Shown piece by piece: positions 1 through 11,253 of a DNA stretch of 64,000 nt. The notes beneath the pieces were generated by a model that saw nothing but the letters and a program-made list of their open reading frames with translations, searched no databases and was not told the origin of the DNA. The position numbers and the translations under genes were made by a program. This DNA is from Limanda limanda (taxonomy: Eukaryota; Chordata; Actinopteri; Pleuronectiformes; Pleuronectidae): positions 11,014,739 to 11,078,738 of the forward strand of contig NC_083648.1 of assembly GCF_963576545.1 (NCBI RefSeq). The letters are read 5' to 3'. The stretch's first letter is position 1. Every line of letters starts with the position of its first letter.

Positions 1-2194
1 CACCTTGGACTTCTCGATGGGATCAGACTTATCTGAGAAAGAAAGGAGAGGTTGGGATGTTTGACACAAGTAATAAGTTGTTTTGGCCCCTGTTTGTTTG
101 TTTGTCTGTTGCTCAGTTTGTTTGATTCTCAGCAGGATTACACAACAACTACACTACAGATTTTTACCAAACTTGGTAAAGGGATGGGTCATGGGCCAAG
201 AAAGAACTAATTTAGTTTGTTGGAGATCCAGATTTTTTTTTAACTAACTTTGACAAGATTGACTTTTTTTTCCAGTTGTAAACCAGTATAATTTATGGTA
301 CAACTAGCTTTAAGGAGAGGTCCCTTCTGATGAAGTTCTTTGGTCCCTGTGACACCAATGCCGACCTTTCTGTGTTGGTGGGATCTTGACGATGTTGTAG
401 GCCAGTGTGGCTCCTTTGCCCATGCAGTTTCCAATGTTGTACACCGTGCCATCATTTTCAATATGAGGGTGGGCCGTCACTCCATTAATGTTGATATAGT
501 TGCACATATCAACCTGCAAAGAAAAACAACGACATTTTAATCTGCTTTGATATTGAGAAATGTCCATCAGATCATCTTTACTGTCACAAATTCTGTGATA
601 TTTCTGTATTGATGTACCTTCTTCAGCGTCTGCAAGGTGTCCGGGTCTACTTTAGTGATGAAGTTGGTTTCCGTCACAGCGTAGAAGTCCTCACCGATAG
701 GGAAGACGTTCACCAGGCAGTTGTCTGTGACCTCAACACCCTTGAAGTACGAGAAAAACCTGGAAAAGAAATGACATATTTTAGAAAGCAGACACATGTT
801 TGTCAGCAGGGAAAGGGAGAACAGAACCCTGAGGAAAATACATCACGATGGACAAAGATAAAATTGGGTTTGAGTTCTGCAGTGACTCACCTGGAGAAAA
901 TGTTCTTGCAGGGATCAGGATACGCAAACGTACCAAACTCAGTGATCACCACACGCTTCTCTGTGATGGCACGCACGTACGCATCTGTTTTGACAAACCT
1001 GACACAGAGGAGGGATTGAAATTTTTTATATTTTCACTTCAAAAACACAACATTACATTTACATTAAGTCAAACGGCAGATGCTTTCATCAAAAGAGACT
1101 TAAAACTGCGGGACATATCTATAGCTTCAGTACAGCTGGAGAGCTTGAAGTAAGAACAAGGCACTAAATCTGTTCGACAAGATAAAGTGTAAGAGATCAG
1201 ATGAAGAAGCACACAGAGAATAAGTGCTAATGGCCATATTAGGGTGTAAGATGAAGGTTTGTATGAATGAATCTTTAAAGGTTTCACTGCTCATTCCTTA
1301 AATGTGCCATAGTGATTTAGTAACTGATCCGACAATGAATCATTTGTTTCTCATGTGTTACATGTCTTTATATCTGAAATCTCACCTCCCTCATGTGGTA
1401 TATTCAATCTGCAGATGCAACTTCGCAACCAACAGTTGCTTTAAAACTCAATAAAATCTCCAAAATAATTTTTAAAAAAAACATAATTGGAAAACGTATT
1501 AGCCCTTCAGTAAATCACGACAGTGTAAGTCTTACTTTCGGAAGTAGGTAACTTGTCCGTTCTTGAAGTCAAATTTGTGCATGAGGGCCTGGCCATCGAA
1601 AAGGTGATAGAAAGGTTCATCTCCAACCTCGAAGAGTCCAGGTCCCAAACGAAGAAGACTTCCCTTCAGAAAGGAAGGAATCCTGCCTGTAAAATACCAA
1701 CAGTAGGTTTAATTGAGAATTGGAGATTTATATAAAAAATGTCAAAGATTTTTTTTTTTTGTGTCTAAAAGAGGCAAACAAACCAGTGACAATTGCTGGA
1801 AGAGGCTCAGCCAGCTCCTCACACGTCTCAAAGATCTTCTTGTATCCACCAGCTGGGTGCTCGAATCTGTCGTCAGAAAGCAGAAAGACGTTGACAAACA
1901 GTGAAGTGAATTAAAGTGAATTAAACTCGAAAAAGCATCATAATCTGGATCGGGTCACACAGTTTGCAGAGTTCAGTGTGAACTTTCAAATCCTTCACGT
2001 GCTCCATCACAACCACTCAGGGTCACAGGGTCAAGTTGTCAAAACTTCTAAACAAAACATCATTGTCCTTTTGTCTGAATGTTCACAGTTTTCAAATATT
2101 TTAAGCCAGGTTGTTATCTTTTGATGATCAATATGAAATTTAAAATATTACACTAAAATGACAGAAAACCTTGAGAAACTCACCTGCTGACCAT
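1..2194 (-). CDS. rpe65a: Retinoid isomerohydrolase RPE65, N-terminal 225 codons (exons 1-7, runs off left edge)
   Basis: RPE65 converts all-trans-retinyl esters to 11-cis-retinol in the visual cycle, on smooth ER of pigment epithelium. Coding exons read on the minus strand are 2184-2194, 1784-1866, 1536-1686, 891-998, 618-759, 366-513 and 32 to the window edge; all visible introns are GT-AG and the frame stays open for 675 nt. The protein starts [20 protein letters not shown] and keeps the family's spacing. His180, an iron ligand, falls in [18 protein letters not shown], and Cys112, the palmitoylation site, falls in DPCKNIF. The start is the first ATG, only 11 nt before the first donor, as in other RPE65 genes. 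The last donor (GTCGG, 361-365) is weak but joins in frame to [11 protein letters not shown]. About 300 C-terminal residues lie outside the window. The N-terminus recalls the teleost rpe65a copy rather than rpe65b or c; paralogue choice is from memory and less certain than the family. Confidence 0.95.
80..240 (+). repeat. Fragment of the TACCTCCGCCAA-family repeat in rpe65a intron 6
   Basis: CCCCTGTTTGTTTGTTTGTC, AGGATTACACAACAACTACA, AAACTTGG, GGGATGGGTCATGGGCCAAG and AAGAACTAATTTA follow the 5' half of the family consensus as I remember it. It lies antisense to rpe65a. Confidence 0.6.
1046..1175 (+). repeat. Degenerate dispersed fish repeat in rpe65a intron 3
   Basis: ACATTTACATTAAGTCAAAC, CAGATGCTTTCATCAAAAGA and GACTTA match the opening of a very abundant teleost element that typically reads ACATTTACATTTAGTCATTT and then CAGACGCTTTTATCCAAAG with CGACTT. 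The match fades after about 1170. Confidence 0.55.
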
Positions 2195-2330
2195 GTTGCC
2201 TTCTGGTTGTGGCAGCACACAAAACAAAGCTCTTGAGAAAAACCTCTGCTCACTTCTGAACTGGAAAGTCTCTGATCCCCCCCCTTGTGGATTGGGGGTA
2301 TTTATTTGTCTGGTCGCCCTCACGGTGGCT
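2195..2330 (-). promoter_or_regulatory. rpe65a 5' UTR and TATA-type core promoter
   Basis: On the minus strand an AATAAATA TATA-like box lies at 2299-2306, about 105 bp before the ATG, next to a CAATCC element of the kind bound weakly by OTX/CRX factors. The stretch is not CpG-rich, unlike the other promoters in the window, as expected for a tissue-restricted gene. The transcription start is not visible and would be expected near 2270. Confidence 0.45.
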
Positions 2331-2501
2331 GCAATCTGCGGCGTAAACCTTTACCCCCGGCCAATCATGTTGCACCATGAACAAGAATCCCATTGTGCCA
2401 ATATCCTGTACTGGGTGACTCAATGGGTCGCCCCACTGAAACCGGATTTATAGCGAGAACATTTGTGACAGGGAAACATGTTCGGGAGAAGGTGTTGCAA
2501 T

Positions 2502-2925
2502 GGTGCATGTGATTTTTCTTTTAAATTGAATCAATTGTTCAGAGGTTGTGCTTTAAGTTAAAGTTATGCTGAGTCATACTTAGTCCAGTATATATCAGAA
2601 TGTTTATGTAGGGCAACCAATCAGCGTGAAGCCAATACAATAAACTACAGACCTAGACATGGATTAATGTTCTCTATGTCTGTGATGGAAGTTATATTTT
2701 TAACAATATAACGGCTGCATGTGTGCTTTTCTTTTAAATTGAGACAATTGTTCAAAAGTTGTGCTTTTAGTAATGCTGAGTCACACTAAGTGCAGTATAT
2801 CAGAATGTTGATTTAGGACAACAAATCAGCATGAAGCAAATACTAAAAACTACAGAGCTGGACGTGAATTAATGTTCAATCTACATGCTAGATTCAAAGT
2901 TACATTTAACAGTACACAGGCTGCT
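2502..2925. repeat. Two-copy tandem duplication of about 210 bp upstream of rpe65a
   Basis: Copy 1 (about 2502-2713) and copy 2 (about 2714-2925) align over their whole length with scattered mismatches and small indels. Shared landmarks include GCATGTG (2505 and 2717), TTTTCTTTTAAATTGA, CAATTGTTCA, TGCTGAGTCA (2567-2576 and 2774-2783), CAGTATAT, CAGAATGTT, AATCAGC and ATTAATGTTC. Divergence looks like 15-20 percent by eye, so the duplication is old. It lies 300-730 bp upstream of the rpe65a start codon. Confidence 0.8.
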
Positions 2926-4600
2926 TTTGTGTTAATTTGCTCCTTTTTAGATTTTTATAGTTAGGAATTCATCAACAGACCAACTGGGATTAAAACCACA
3001 TTGTCCAAAAACCACCCTCTTTCTATTTCGGGACAAAAATACCTCCTCGTTTTTCGATTAAATGAGGATTTTCTGAGTCATAGAATCTGTAAACTATTGT
3101 GAAACGGTAAAGCAGTGAGCCTTTGCTGCTATAATTATGTGTTGTTGTGAAATGACTGTTACACTGCATGAAATGTGCCCAGTTCTTTAGTTGGAACACA
3201 AAATGACTTAATTTGCTTGTCTCGGTGGAGCTACAGGCCTAATCCAGGTGTAGGGATTATGTTCGACGTCGCCTGGAGACAAACGCTGTATTGTTCCTCC
3301 TGGGAAAATAACACCATTAGTAGAGAGAGTTTCGTCAGTGGCAGGGTTGTGGTGTGGCTCCCCCAAGCCAACACATGTGGACTGACTTTAACCAGCAACA
3401 TGCAGCTGAAAGCTTTTTCTCTCTTCTCTTAAATTAAACTGAAGGATCAGTGGTAAAGAATGCAGAGAGGCTGGGAAAATATCAGTCGCACCTAGACTGA
3501 GTTATCTTTGCTCCCACAGAGAATTTAAAACAGGCAGGAGCCACAAAACAGGGAATTTGGCAGATATTTTATGAAAAAGCCAATAAAACTGTGATATAAT
3601 AGACTATAAAAAACAAAGTGCATTTTGTCCCTGACTTCTCCCTGTGCAACTCTGTATTAATCTGCTGATATCCTTCTTTTTTCTCCAAATATATGAGTCA
3701 TTGTGTGGTTTGTAAATCAACCAAAAGCCCAAACCTCAAAAGTAATACAAATGAAAACAGCTCAAAGGCTTAAATACTCACATTTATGAGCCTGGGACAA
3801 TTAAACATTTGGTCTTTTTTACAGTAAAAGAACTCCAATAATTTTCACTATATATATTCACCAAATATCTTTCAAACAGCCAACTTATTTTTTCTTATTT
3901 ATTTTGCCGACTGTTGGGTATAGTGTAATTTATAACAGCATCACATTAAGCTACAGCTGTTATCCAAGTGGTGGAGTTAAGACTGTTACCTCAGAAACAT
4001 AGAGGAATAGAAGTAAATAGAAGAAAGAGAAGTAAAGTAGAAGTACCTCAAACTTGTATCTAACTAAAAGTACTCACTTAAACTGAGAACAATTTCTTTA
4101 TATTGTGTTCATACTATATAATAGTATTAATGGTAACAGCATAATTTTTCATGCTTTATATATTGAATGAAATATAATAAACATGAGTTCACTGTATTTG
4201 ATGTGATGTTCCACAGTTAGTTTTATTATCAAATGCCTTATCCCAGTCGTCATTGGCCTCTTTGTTTGCGTGTTGGAGAAGGAAGGGCGACCTCTGCTGG
4301 TTGTTAATTACTATAATAATAATAAAAAATTAATACATTTTATTTATTCAGAACCTTTCTTTCATAAAATTCAGCTCAAAGTGCTTCACAATGAAATCTG
4401 TTAAATAAGACTCATTAATAATAACTTGTTAGCAATAAAACAAATACATGTAAATCCAGTTTAAATGAACGAAATAAAAAAAATAAGAGAATGGTGTTGA
4501 AAAAAAGGATACAATTATTTAAAATTAAGACCAAACAAATATATCTTGAGTATTTTAAATCGATCAACAAAACTGACGAATACAGTTTTTTTTACATTTT
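2926..4600. other. Intergenic DNA between the divergent rpe65a and srsf11 promoters
   Basis: AT-rich sequence with no supportable exon. TGAGTCA sites occur at 3074-3080 and 3694-3700. Around 4330-4480 there is an A/T-rich tract with AGCTCAAAGTGCTTCACA, which resembles the end of a dispersed fish repeat but is too decayed to assign. Open frames here have no coding character. Confidence 0.6.
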
Positions 4601-4836
4601 TGGACTTCGCAGTTTACAGAAGCTCCTCCCCCCCGCGCATGCGCCATCTGCTCGGGACGAACTCAACATGGCGGCGAGGAGCAACAGCCTGTTGTTGTAG
4701 TTGAGGTTTTTCGCACCTGGCGAGCAAACTACACACAAACCCGCGGATCCCCCCGCCGCTGGACTCTGGTGACTTCCTCCTGAAGGGTGGTCTTTTACTC
4801 TAGTGTCGTTGTTTTTAGCCGTTTCCCGTCGTGACG
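4600..4836 (+). promoter_or_regulatory. srsf11 CpG-type promoter and 5' UTR with NRF1-like and YY1-like sites
   Basis: The AT-rich intergenic DNA gives way sharply to GC-rich sequence at about 4620. A perfect palindromic NRF1-type site GCGCATGCGC lies at 4635-4644 and a YY1-type element AACATGGCGGCG at about 4665-4676. These two are typical of TATA-less housekeeping promoters. The YY1 element's own ATG (4668) opens a 10-codon upstream ORF ending at the TAG at 4698-4700, 136 nt before the srsf11 start. Transcription probably starts around 4650; the exact site is inferred. Confidence 0.6.
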
Positions 4837-7800
4837 ATGAGTTACACCACGAAGGTGGTGCAGGTGACGAACGTGTCTCCGAGCACAACATCGGAGCAGA
4901 TGCGGACGCTGTTCGGCTTCCTGGGGACCATCGAAGAGCTCAAGCTGTTTCCTCCAGAGTGAGTTCCCTTCGTGTTGGCTCGTTCCCAGATATCAGAGAT
5001 TAGCTCACATGTTAGCTTGGTGGCTAGCTCAGCATTTGAAGCGGGACGCAGGGCCCATGCTAACCAGATGCTAACCAGATGCTAACAGTAACAAGCCCGT
5101 TGTTAGCTACATCCAGATCCACGATACTCCGACTCGATCGTGATCCACTAACGTACATTCATCTCTTGTGTTTAGTCTCTTGTTTACAGGCGTATTCGTT
5201 GTTCTATTATATTAACTACGTTACTGTGTATTCTAGTGCTTAATACTATACATTTATTTTCCGAGTATTTACGGTTTTTGCTACATTTTACGTTTATTAC
5301 ACTCAATTTGAGTTATTGTAATTCTTCGTATCTGCTTTATTGCTACTTTGCTGTATGAGTACATCTATCTATCTATATAAATTCGTTTCAGTGAATTGTT
5401 CTGTAAATATATCTTTCAATCAAGTGTCAGTTGAATAGTTAGATGCTCATCTTATTAACGATTACATGTTTTAGTTTAGGTTTAAATACTTGTTTTGTGG
5501 TTTGGCTAAAATAAAAATACAAAGGATCAAACCAAGGATCAAAGGATTTTATCATTCTGATTATCATACAAGACCACAAGTCATTTGAATTGACTGTTTT
5601 TAATCTACTCATGATGTTTTGGATAAATTGAGAAAAAGTGTGCCAGACAATCTGAAGTGAGGTCTGTTGACTGCTTGTTTTTTATGAACCTATATCAGAA
5701 ATGCAAAGAACCTAAATAGGATAAACCATGAATCCTAACATTTTGTAACAGGAAGCCAGAATATGAGAGAAGGTTTTTTGATCGTTGCCTCTAAGGAAAG
5801 GAATTCCAGGCCAATAAATCCCTATTTAATGTCTGTGGTAGAAAGCCTGTTTGACCTGTTTTCCTAACAGACGTTTGACTTCCTCCACAGTGATTCTCAG
5901 ATGCCGGTGACGTCTCGGGTTTGCTTCGTCAAGTTCCACGAGCCGGAGTCTGTCGGCGTGTCCCAGCATCTGACCAACACCGTGTTTGTGGACCGAGCGT
6001 TGATTGTGGTCCCGTTCGCTGAAGGTTTGTCTTGTTATTATTCCTGCGTATGAGTGGTCCTTGTTGATTGAATGGCATGAGTTGTGCCGATGTAATAAAG
6101 TAAAAACAATCTCATCTGCGCCATTTTTTGAAGTGTACAAGTCACCTTGACGCTTTGGAGATAATGTGAATGATACTGGTAATTCTCCTCCCTCCTATTG
6201 TTTTTAAGAAGCGTTACCAGCAGATACTGGCAGAGTTCTGGTATCCTGCGGTGGCACATTCTGTAAAACAATGGTTTGTTTTGCACCTAGAAAGCAGAAT
6301 ACCAAAGTTTGCCTTACAGACAGATAGCAGTTGAATATTCTCAAACTGTGGGCGCCGCAGACACCTAAGTACAGAAGTAAAGTTATTTAAATTCTTAACC
6401 ACATGTTTTTTATCCCCGCCATATTGGACTATCCTGATAAACTTCTCTCTGTTATCTGTGTGTGTGTGTATGTGTGTGTGTGAGTGATTTTTGTAGTGAA
6501 GAAGGCAAAAGCAGCCCCCTCGTTGATGAAAGTGGTCCTCTGCCTGCCAACAGGGGATTGTAGACATTTGCTAAGGCCAACGACCATTCAAGCCCCCACC
6601 CCTCTCCTTCTGTGTCCTCTATTCTTTCTCTGCCCTCCCCTTTTCTCTGTTCTTCTCTCCAATTTATCTTTTCTAGGTGGTTTAGTTTAGAGAATAAAGG
6701 ACAATCAAGGACTTAGCCTGAAACGGTGCTTATCGTGCACTACTTTTCAATGTTGCTGAGCCAGGATTTAATTTTATGGCCGAAGCTTTGTTCCTGAACA
6801 GATGAGGCTAGAAATATTCTTCATGTTTTGATGTCAACAAATTCTATGAAAAGACAAAAACACAATGGTACAGAAATCATATCAGGGAACCACACTGTTG
6901 CACTGGGTGATATTAAATGCTGGCACTATGGTTTATTTTGGGTTCATGACACAGGCACCATTCAGCTGCTGTAAATCCTTGGGCTCATGCACCAACTTTC
7001 TATGAGTCTGCCACTGAAAATAGTCCTGTTACCTACTGTTGGAATAATGCCTGCAGAAAAGTGCTACGGTTTTTATGTTTTTCATAAATCATTGAGCTTA
7101 TTATAAAAAATGTAATTATATATCTGCTTTTGAAGATTTCAGTGGCATTGAATTGGATTTAGCTTCAAGCCACTGGCAGGATATCGACAGACTGATTATT
7201 TAAGACAAAGTTTGGGTCTTTGCAAGTATTTTAGTCTGCAGTAACCTAAAAAGACGATATACCCAGCCTCATTATTTTTAATTAAATGTTTAAATTTACA
7301 TCTGAAATAAAATACATAACAACAATCAGTTGTATGGGTCTGGTAGAAAAAGGCTAAGGCCACAGCACGGACTCAGATGAAGGTTGGGATTTAAAGAGGT
7401 AAACAGTAATGTAACGGTTTAACCCCATCTCGTCATACGTTGTTCAAGACACCCACCCACCCGACAAGACACAATGTTGGTTCCATATTCTCTTTAACAG
7501 TGGTCTTCTTCTTTTGTTGTTGTGTTTTACAGTTCTTTTTCCTGGCTCAGCCAGTCCTGTATACCAGGCCCCGCTGAAAATACCATCCAACAGTTTTGTC
7601 TCCTCCAGCAATTTCTCTCTCCAGTGTGCTTCTTTGTTTGTATGTTGTCATTATTGTGTGTCTGTATCTATGTGAAAGAGCTGTTTTTTGCTGTGAGATG
7701 ATTGTGAGGTGTTTTTATTTGTTCATATTGGGTCATTTTTAAACTAAATCAGAATCTTGTTACAAAGAAAAAAGAAATCATGCACTGTTAGAGCAGATAA

Positions 7801-10800
7801 ATCAAACGAGTCATCGTCGGTCCAGGTTTGGTTAATTGATGCAGTGACAGCAGGTAAGAATGTCAGACTGATGATGTAACAGAGGACACTACTTACCCTG
7901 AATTCTGTTTGCCATTTAGTGAATAACACTTTATCCTCTGAAATGTGTTTTGGTAAGTAGACACTGTTAGCCTGTATAGTGTCTCTTTTCCCCCCCAAAT
8001 CCCTAAATTTCTCTTTGTTGTGTGTATCTCGATTTCTCTCTGTGCTTTTAGTAGCGAAGCCGCCAACGTGAGTCGCTTGTTTCAGTAAACCTCTAAATGA
8101 AAATTGAGGGCACACCCAACTGGAGAAGCAGCAGTGCTTGCTAACGTTTGGTTCATGACTTAAAAAACACGTTCAGGTGATATATTCTTGGCAGTGTTCA
8201 TTGGAGTAGTGTGATTTATTCCAGCAATAATTTGTCACTGCAATGATGATGATTTTGTTGAATTAAGGGAACTGATCTGTAAGTCTACCATGTTGATCCT
8301 AATTTGAAGAAATGCAGTGCGAACACTTGTTTTTTTCTTTGTCTTCAAAATGTGTCTCTACAGTTTGTTGTGTTCTTCCCTAATGCCTGATTTTATTTTC
8401 CTGATAGGATCTATTCCGGACGAGGCCAAAGCTTTGTCGCTGTTGGCGCCAGCAAATGCCGTCGCAGGAATTCTGCCGGGAGGAGGACTTCTTCCAACGC
8501 CCAACCCTATGGGGAATCAATCTGTAAGACTTAATACTCACTGTACCCACGAGTACAAATTCTCTGACCATTGGAAAATGAAATGTATAGATGATTTGAT
8601 CAATCTTTTAGTTGAACACATTTATTCTGTAATTCCTGATTTACTGCCAACTTCCCAACCTGGGTCCTAGACCCTTCCTATGGGTCACAGGACGGGTTTG
8701 TGAGATGTATCATTGGAGACTAATTATGATTAAAGAAATAGTTATCCATGGCCATATCTCTCAGTATCGCTATTTCTACACCTGTGTGACATGAAAAAGA
8801 AGCTTACAAAACTAAATGACCTCTACATACTTGTTTCATTTTTCTTCCAGATGGGAGGGAACCCCTTTGGTGTGTCCATGGATGCAATGGCTGCATTTGG
8901 CTTCGGAGGATCTAATATGAATCCTCAGGTGAGACAGGGATTAGTATTTCCCCCCAAAGATCTACTATTTAAATGAATATGCAGTACATTTGATAATACA
9001 CCTGCTCATGTTGGCCCTGTCTCTTCACAGGCTGCTGATCAGCTGTTACGGTTCATGACGGATCCAAAGTACGTTTGTATAAAGAAAGGTCCTTGTTGTC
9101 TGTAAACGACCCTGAAGGAGTTTGAAAGGATGAATTAAAGACATTGATGTTTGTAGTAATGGATATTCTTGTGTTTAGACTGAACCCTCTGGCTGCCGGC
9201 TTAAACCTGAATCAACACCTGAAGGCTGAGACATCTAATAAAGAAATCGAAGAGGCCATGAAGAGAGTGAGGGAAGCACAGTCGCTTATCTCGGCTGCTA
9301 TTGAACCTGGAAGTAAGTGGACTGAAGTTGGAAGGACTTTCTTGCTGGGGAGTTGGCTTAGCATTCTGATAGTGTCTGTTTTGTCTACGCTGCATTGATG
9401 CAGTCATAATTTAGGTTACTGTATTTTTCACCTGGAAAATCTTTGCAAACGACGACTGTTTTTTGTCCTGCAGATAAGGAGAGCAAGAAGAAGCACTCTC
9501 GGTCCCGGTCGAGGTCCAGGAGGAAGTGGTCCAGGTCCCGCTCAAGGCACAGGTGAAATCTACCATTTATGTTGTGAACAGTTGAAAGGGGAAACTTTTC
9601 CAGCATACAAAAGTGTTAAATGGTTTGAACGTCTGTTTGCAGGCGAAGCAAAAGCAGATCAAAGCGTCGATCAAACTCGAGAAGCAGGAGGCGCTCAAAG
9701 AGCCCACGCAAGAGACATGACCGCTCCAGGGACAGAAGCAGGCGATCACAAAGCAAATCCAGGTGGATAAACTGTGTAAAAGGCTTCTGTTCCTCAACAG
9801 ATCCACAGCCTGTCAGAAATATTAAAACATGACATTTATTTTCAGAGATAGAAAGAAAGAGGAAACTGGGCGAAGAAGTAACAAAACACCGCCGAAAAGC
9901 TACAGTACAGCCAGGAGGTCACGCAGTGCAGACAGGTGAGCACAGACCTGCTTCTTCATGTTCTCCAGCACAATGTTGTTAAACAGTTCTTCTGCTTCCA
10001 GGTCAGAAGTCAGTGTTGACCACAGTTTAACGTCTTGTTGTGCTTCTCAGGAGACGCAGGAGAAGTCGCAGCATCAGTCGGCCTGTTAAAAAGTCTCCGA
10101 AGAGGAAGAGCTCCAAGTCTCCATCTCCTAGGAGGTCAGCGTGTGGTGTGGATCTTCTGTAGATGATACATTGATGTTATACATTGACTATTTTGTTTGT
10201 GTTAAGTAATTGCTGCTTTAACGTTAGTCATTTTCAGTGAAAACAGATACAGAGTGTGATTGTCTGTTTGATTTGGTTTATTTTACATCTGTAGTTCTGT
10301 TCATTTGACTTTAACCAAGGAGAAAATATTGGCACATTTAGTTCACACTGACATTTTACAAATTAACCAAATACAGACGGATTGGTCTGGTTTGGTTCTG
10401 TCATTATATGAAATGTATTTTTTTGGATTTTCTGACACTAATTCAAAAACTAAACTGTCAAGAGAGCAATGTCTGTAAAACAACCACAGCAAAAAAGTTC
10501 AATGATTAACTTCAATACCTCTGCCTAGTTCCAACAGTCTCCTCAAATCCATCCAGCTGCACCAAACTGCACACACTCAGATATCAGTCCCCTAAATCTT
10601 TTTTTCATCTATATCCATGAATCATTCCCTGAGAAATTGGTGAAAATGTCCAAAGAAAAAAGAACACACCCTATTTTGCAATGTTTGTCGAAAGTGGAAA
10701 TAAATATTCCTGGATCCGCTCTCTATATTCTGCCCCAAAATGTATGTATAGTTCCTTTGCATGAGTGAATCCTGGGTATTCAATGACAGGTTATGTATTT

Positions 10801-11253
10801 CCTTCTACAGGCACAAGAAGGAGAAGAAAAGGGACAAGGAAAAGGAGAAAGATCGCAGGAGTGATAAAGATCGTACTCGCGAGGAACACGATCACTCCAG
10901 CAGCAAGAAAAAGAGAAGTAAAGACAAAGAAAGAGAGTACGAGAGGAAATCAGATGGTGACGCAGGAGATGTTAAGGTTGGTTATAGTATCTTTCATTCT
11001 AATGCATCATCATCTAGATAGAGATGTTAAAAATGTCACATCCGTCGGTTTCCTGTCACAGATCACAAGGGATTACGACGAAGAGGAGCAAGGCTATGAC
11101 AGCGCGAAGGAGAGGGAGGAGAGGAAGGACTCTGACGACTCGGCTCAGTCCCCTCGGTCGGTGGAAGGTAACGGCTCAGCGCGCTCCGTTAAACGGGCCA
11201 AAGTTAACGGTGCTGACGACCATCGGGAAGCAGACATGGACGTCAGTGACTGA
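4837..11253 (+). CDS. srsf11: Serine/arginine-rich splicing factor 11 (p54), 12 coding exons, 450 aa
   Basis: A nuclear SR-related protein that binds U2AF65 and takes part in splice-site choice. Coding exons: 4837-4958, 5891-6024, 8408-8523, 8851-8928, 9031-9068, 9179-9312, 9474-9552, 9643-9762, 9846-9935, 10051-10134, 10811-10976 and 11062-11253 (TGA). The 1353 nt give 450 aa; human SRSF11 is 484. Residues 1-85 form an RRM-like domain (VVQVTNVSPSTTSEQMRTLF, then SRVCFVKF and TNTVFVDRALIVVP). Residues 86-207 hold the family signatures IPDEAKALSLLAPANAVAG, GGGLLPTPNP and EEAMKRVREAQSLISAAIEP. An RS-rich and Lys/Glu-rich region follows (about 208-386), then the acidic tail TRDYDEEEQGYDS ending DMDVSD. 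Most RS exons begin and end inside an Arg codon (AG/G), so they can be skipped without a frame change. The alanine-rich linker is shorter and methionine/glycine-rich compared with mammals. The donor after 10134 (GTCAGC) is weak. Confidence 0.95.
6025..8407 (+). other. srsf11 intron 2 with candidate non-productive exons
   Basis: The largest srsf11 intron (2.4 kb). It contains a TG microsatellite (about 6459-6484), a roughly 75-nt pyrimidine-rich tract ending in an AG at 6675-6676, and a block of complex, non-repetitive sequence (about 6700-7260). A second T-rich acceptor-like site ends near 7531. A 16-nt stretch (8052-8067) lies between a good acceptor and a consensus donor, GTGAGT. SR genes are known to carry highly conserved intronic poison exons; these sites fit that pattern but no transcript evidence is available here. 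Confidence 0.5.
10525..10735 (-). repeat. Fragment of the TACCTCCGCCAA-family repeat in srsf11 intron 10, inverted
   Basis: Read on the minus strand it contains CTGGATCC-like sequence, GATTCATGGATAT, AGGGGACTGATATCTGAGTG and GTGCAGCTGGATG in the same order as the copy at 12468-12790. Lies between srsf11 exons 10 and 11. Confidence 0.6.

Noticed and set aside
8240..8280. C/D-box snoRNA-like signals (ATGATGA, then CTGA) in srsf11 intron 2
   Set aside because: The boxes are only about 30 nt apart and there is no terminal stem, too short for a C/D snoRNA.
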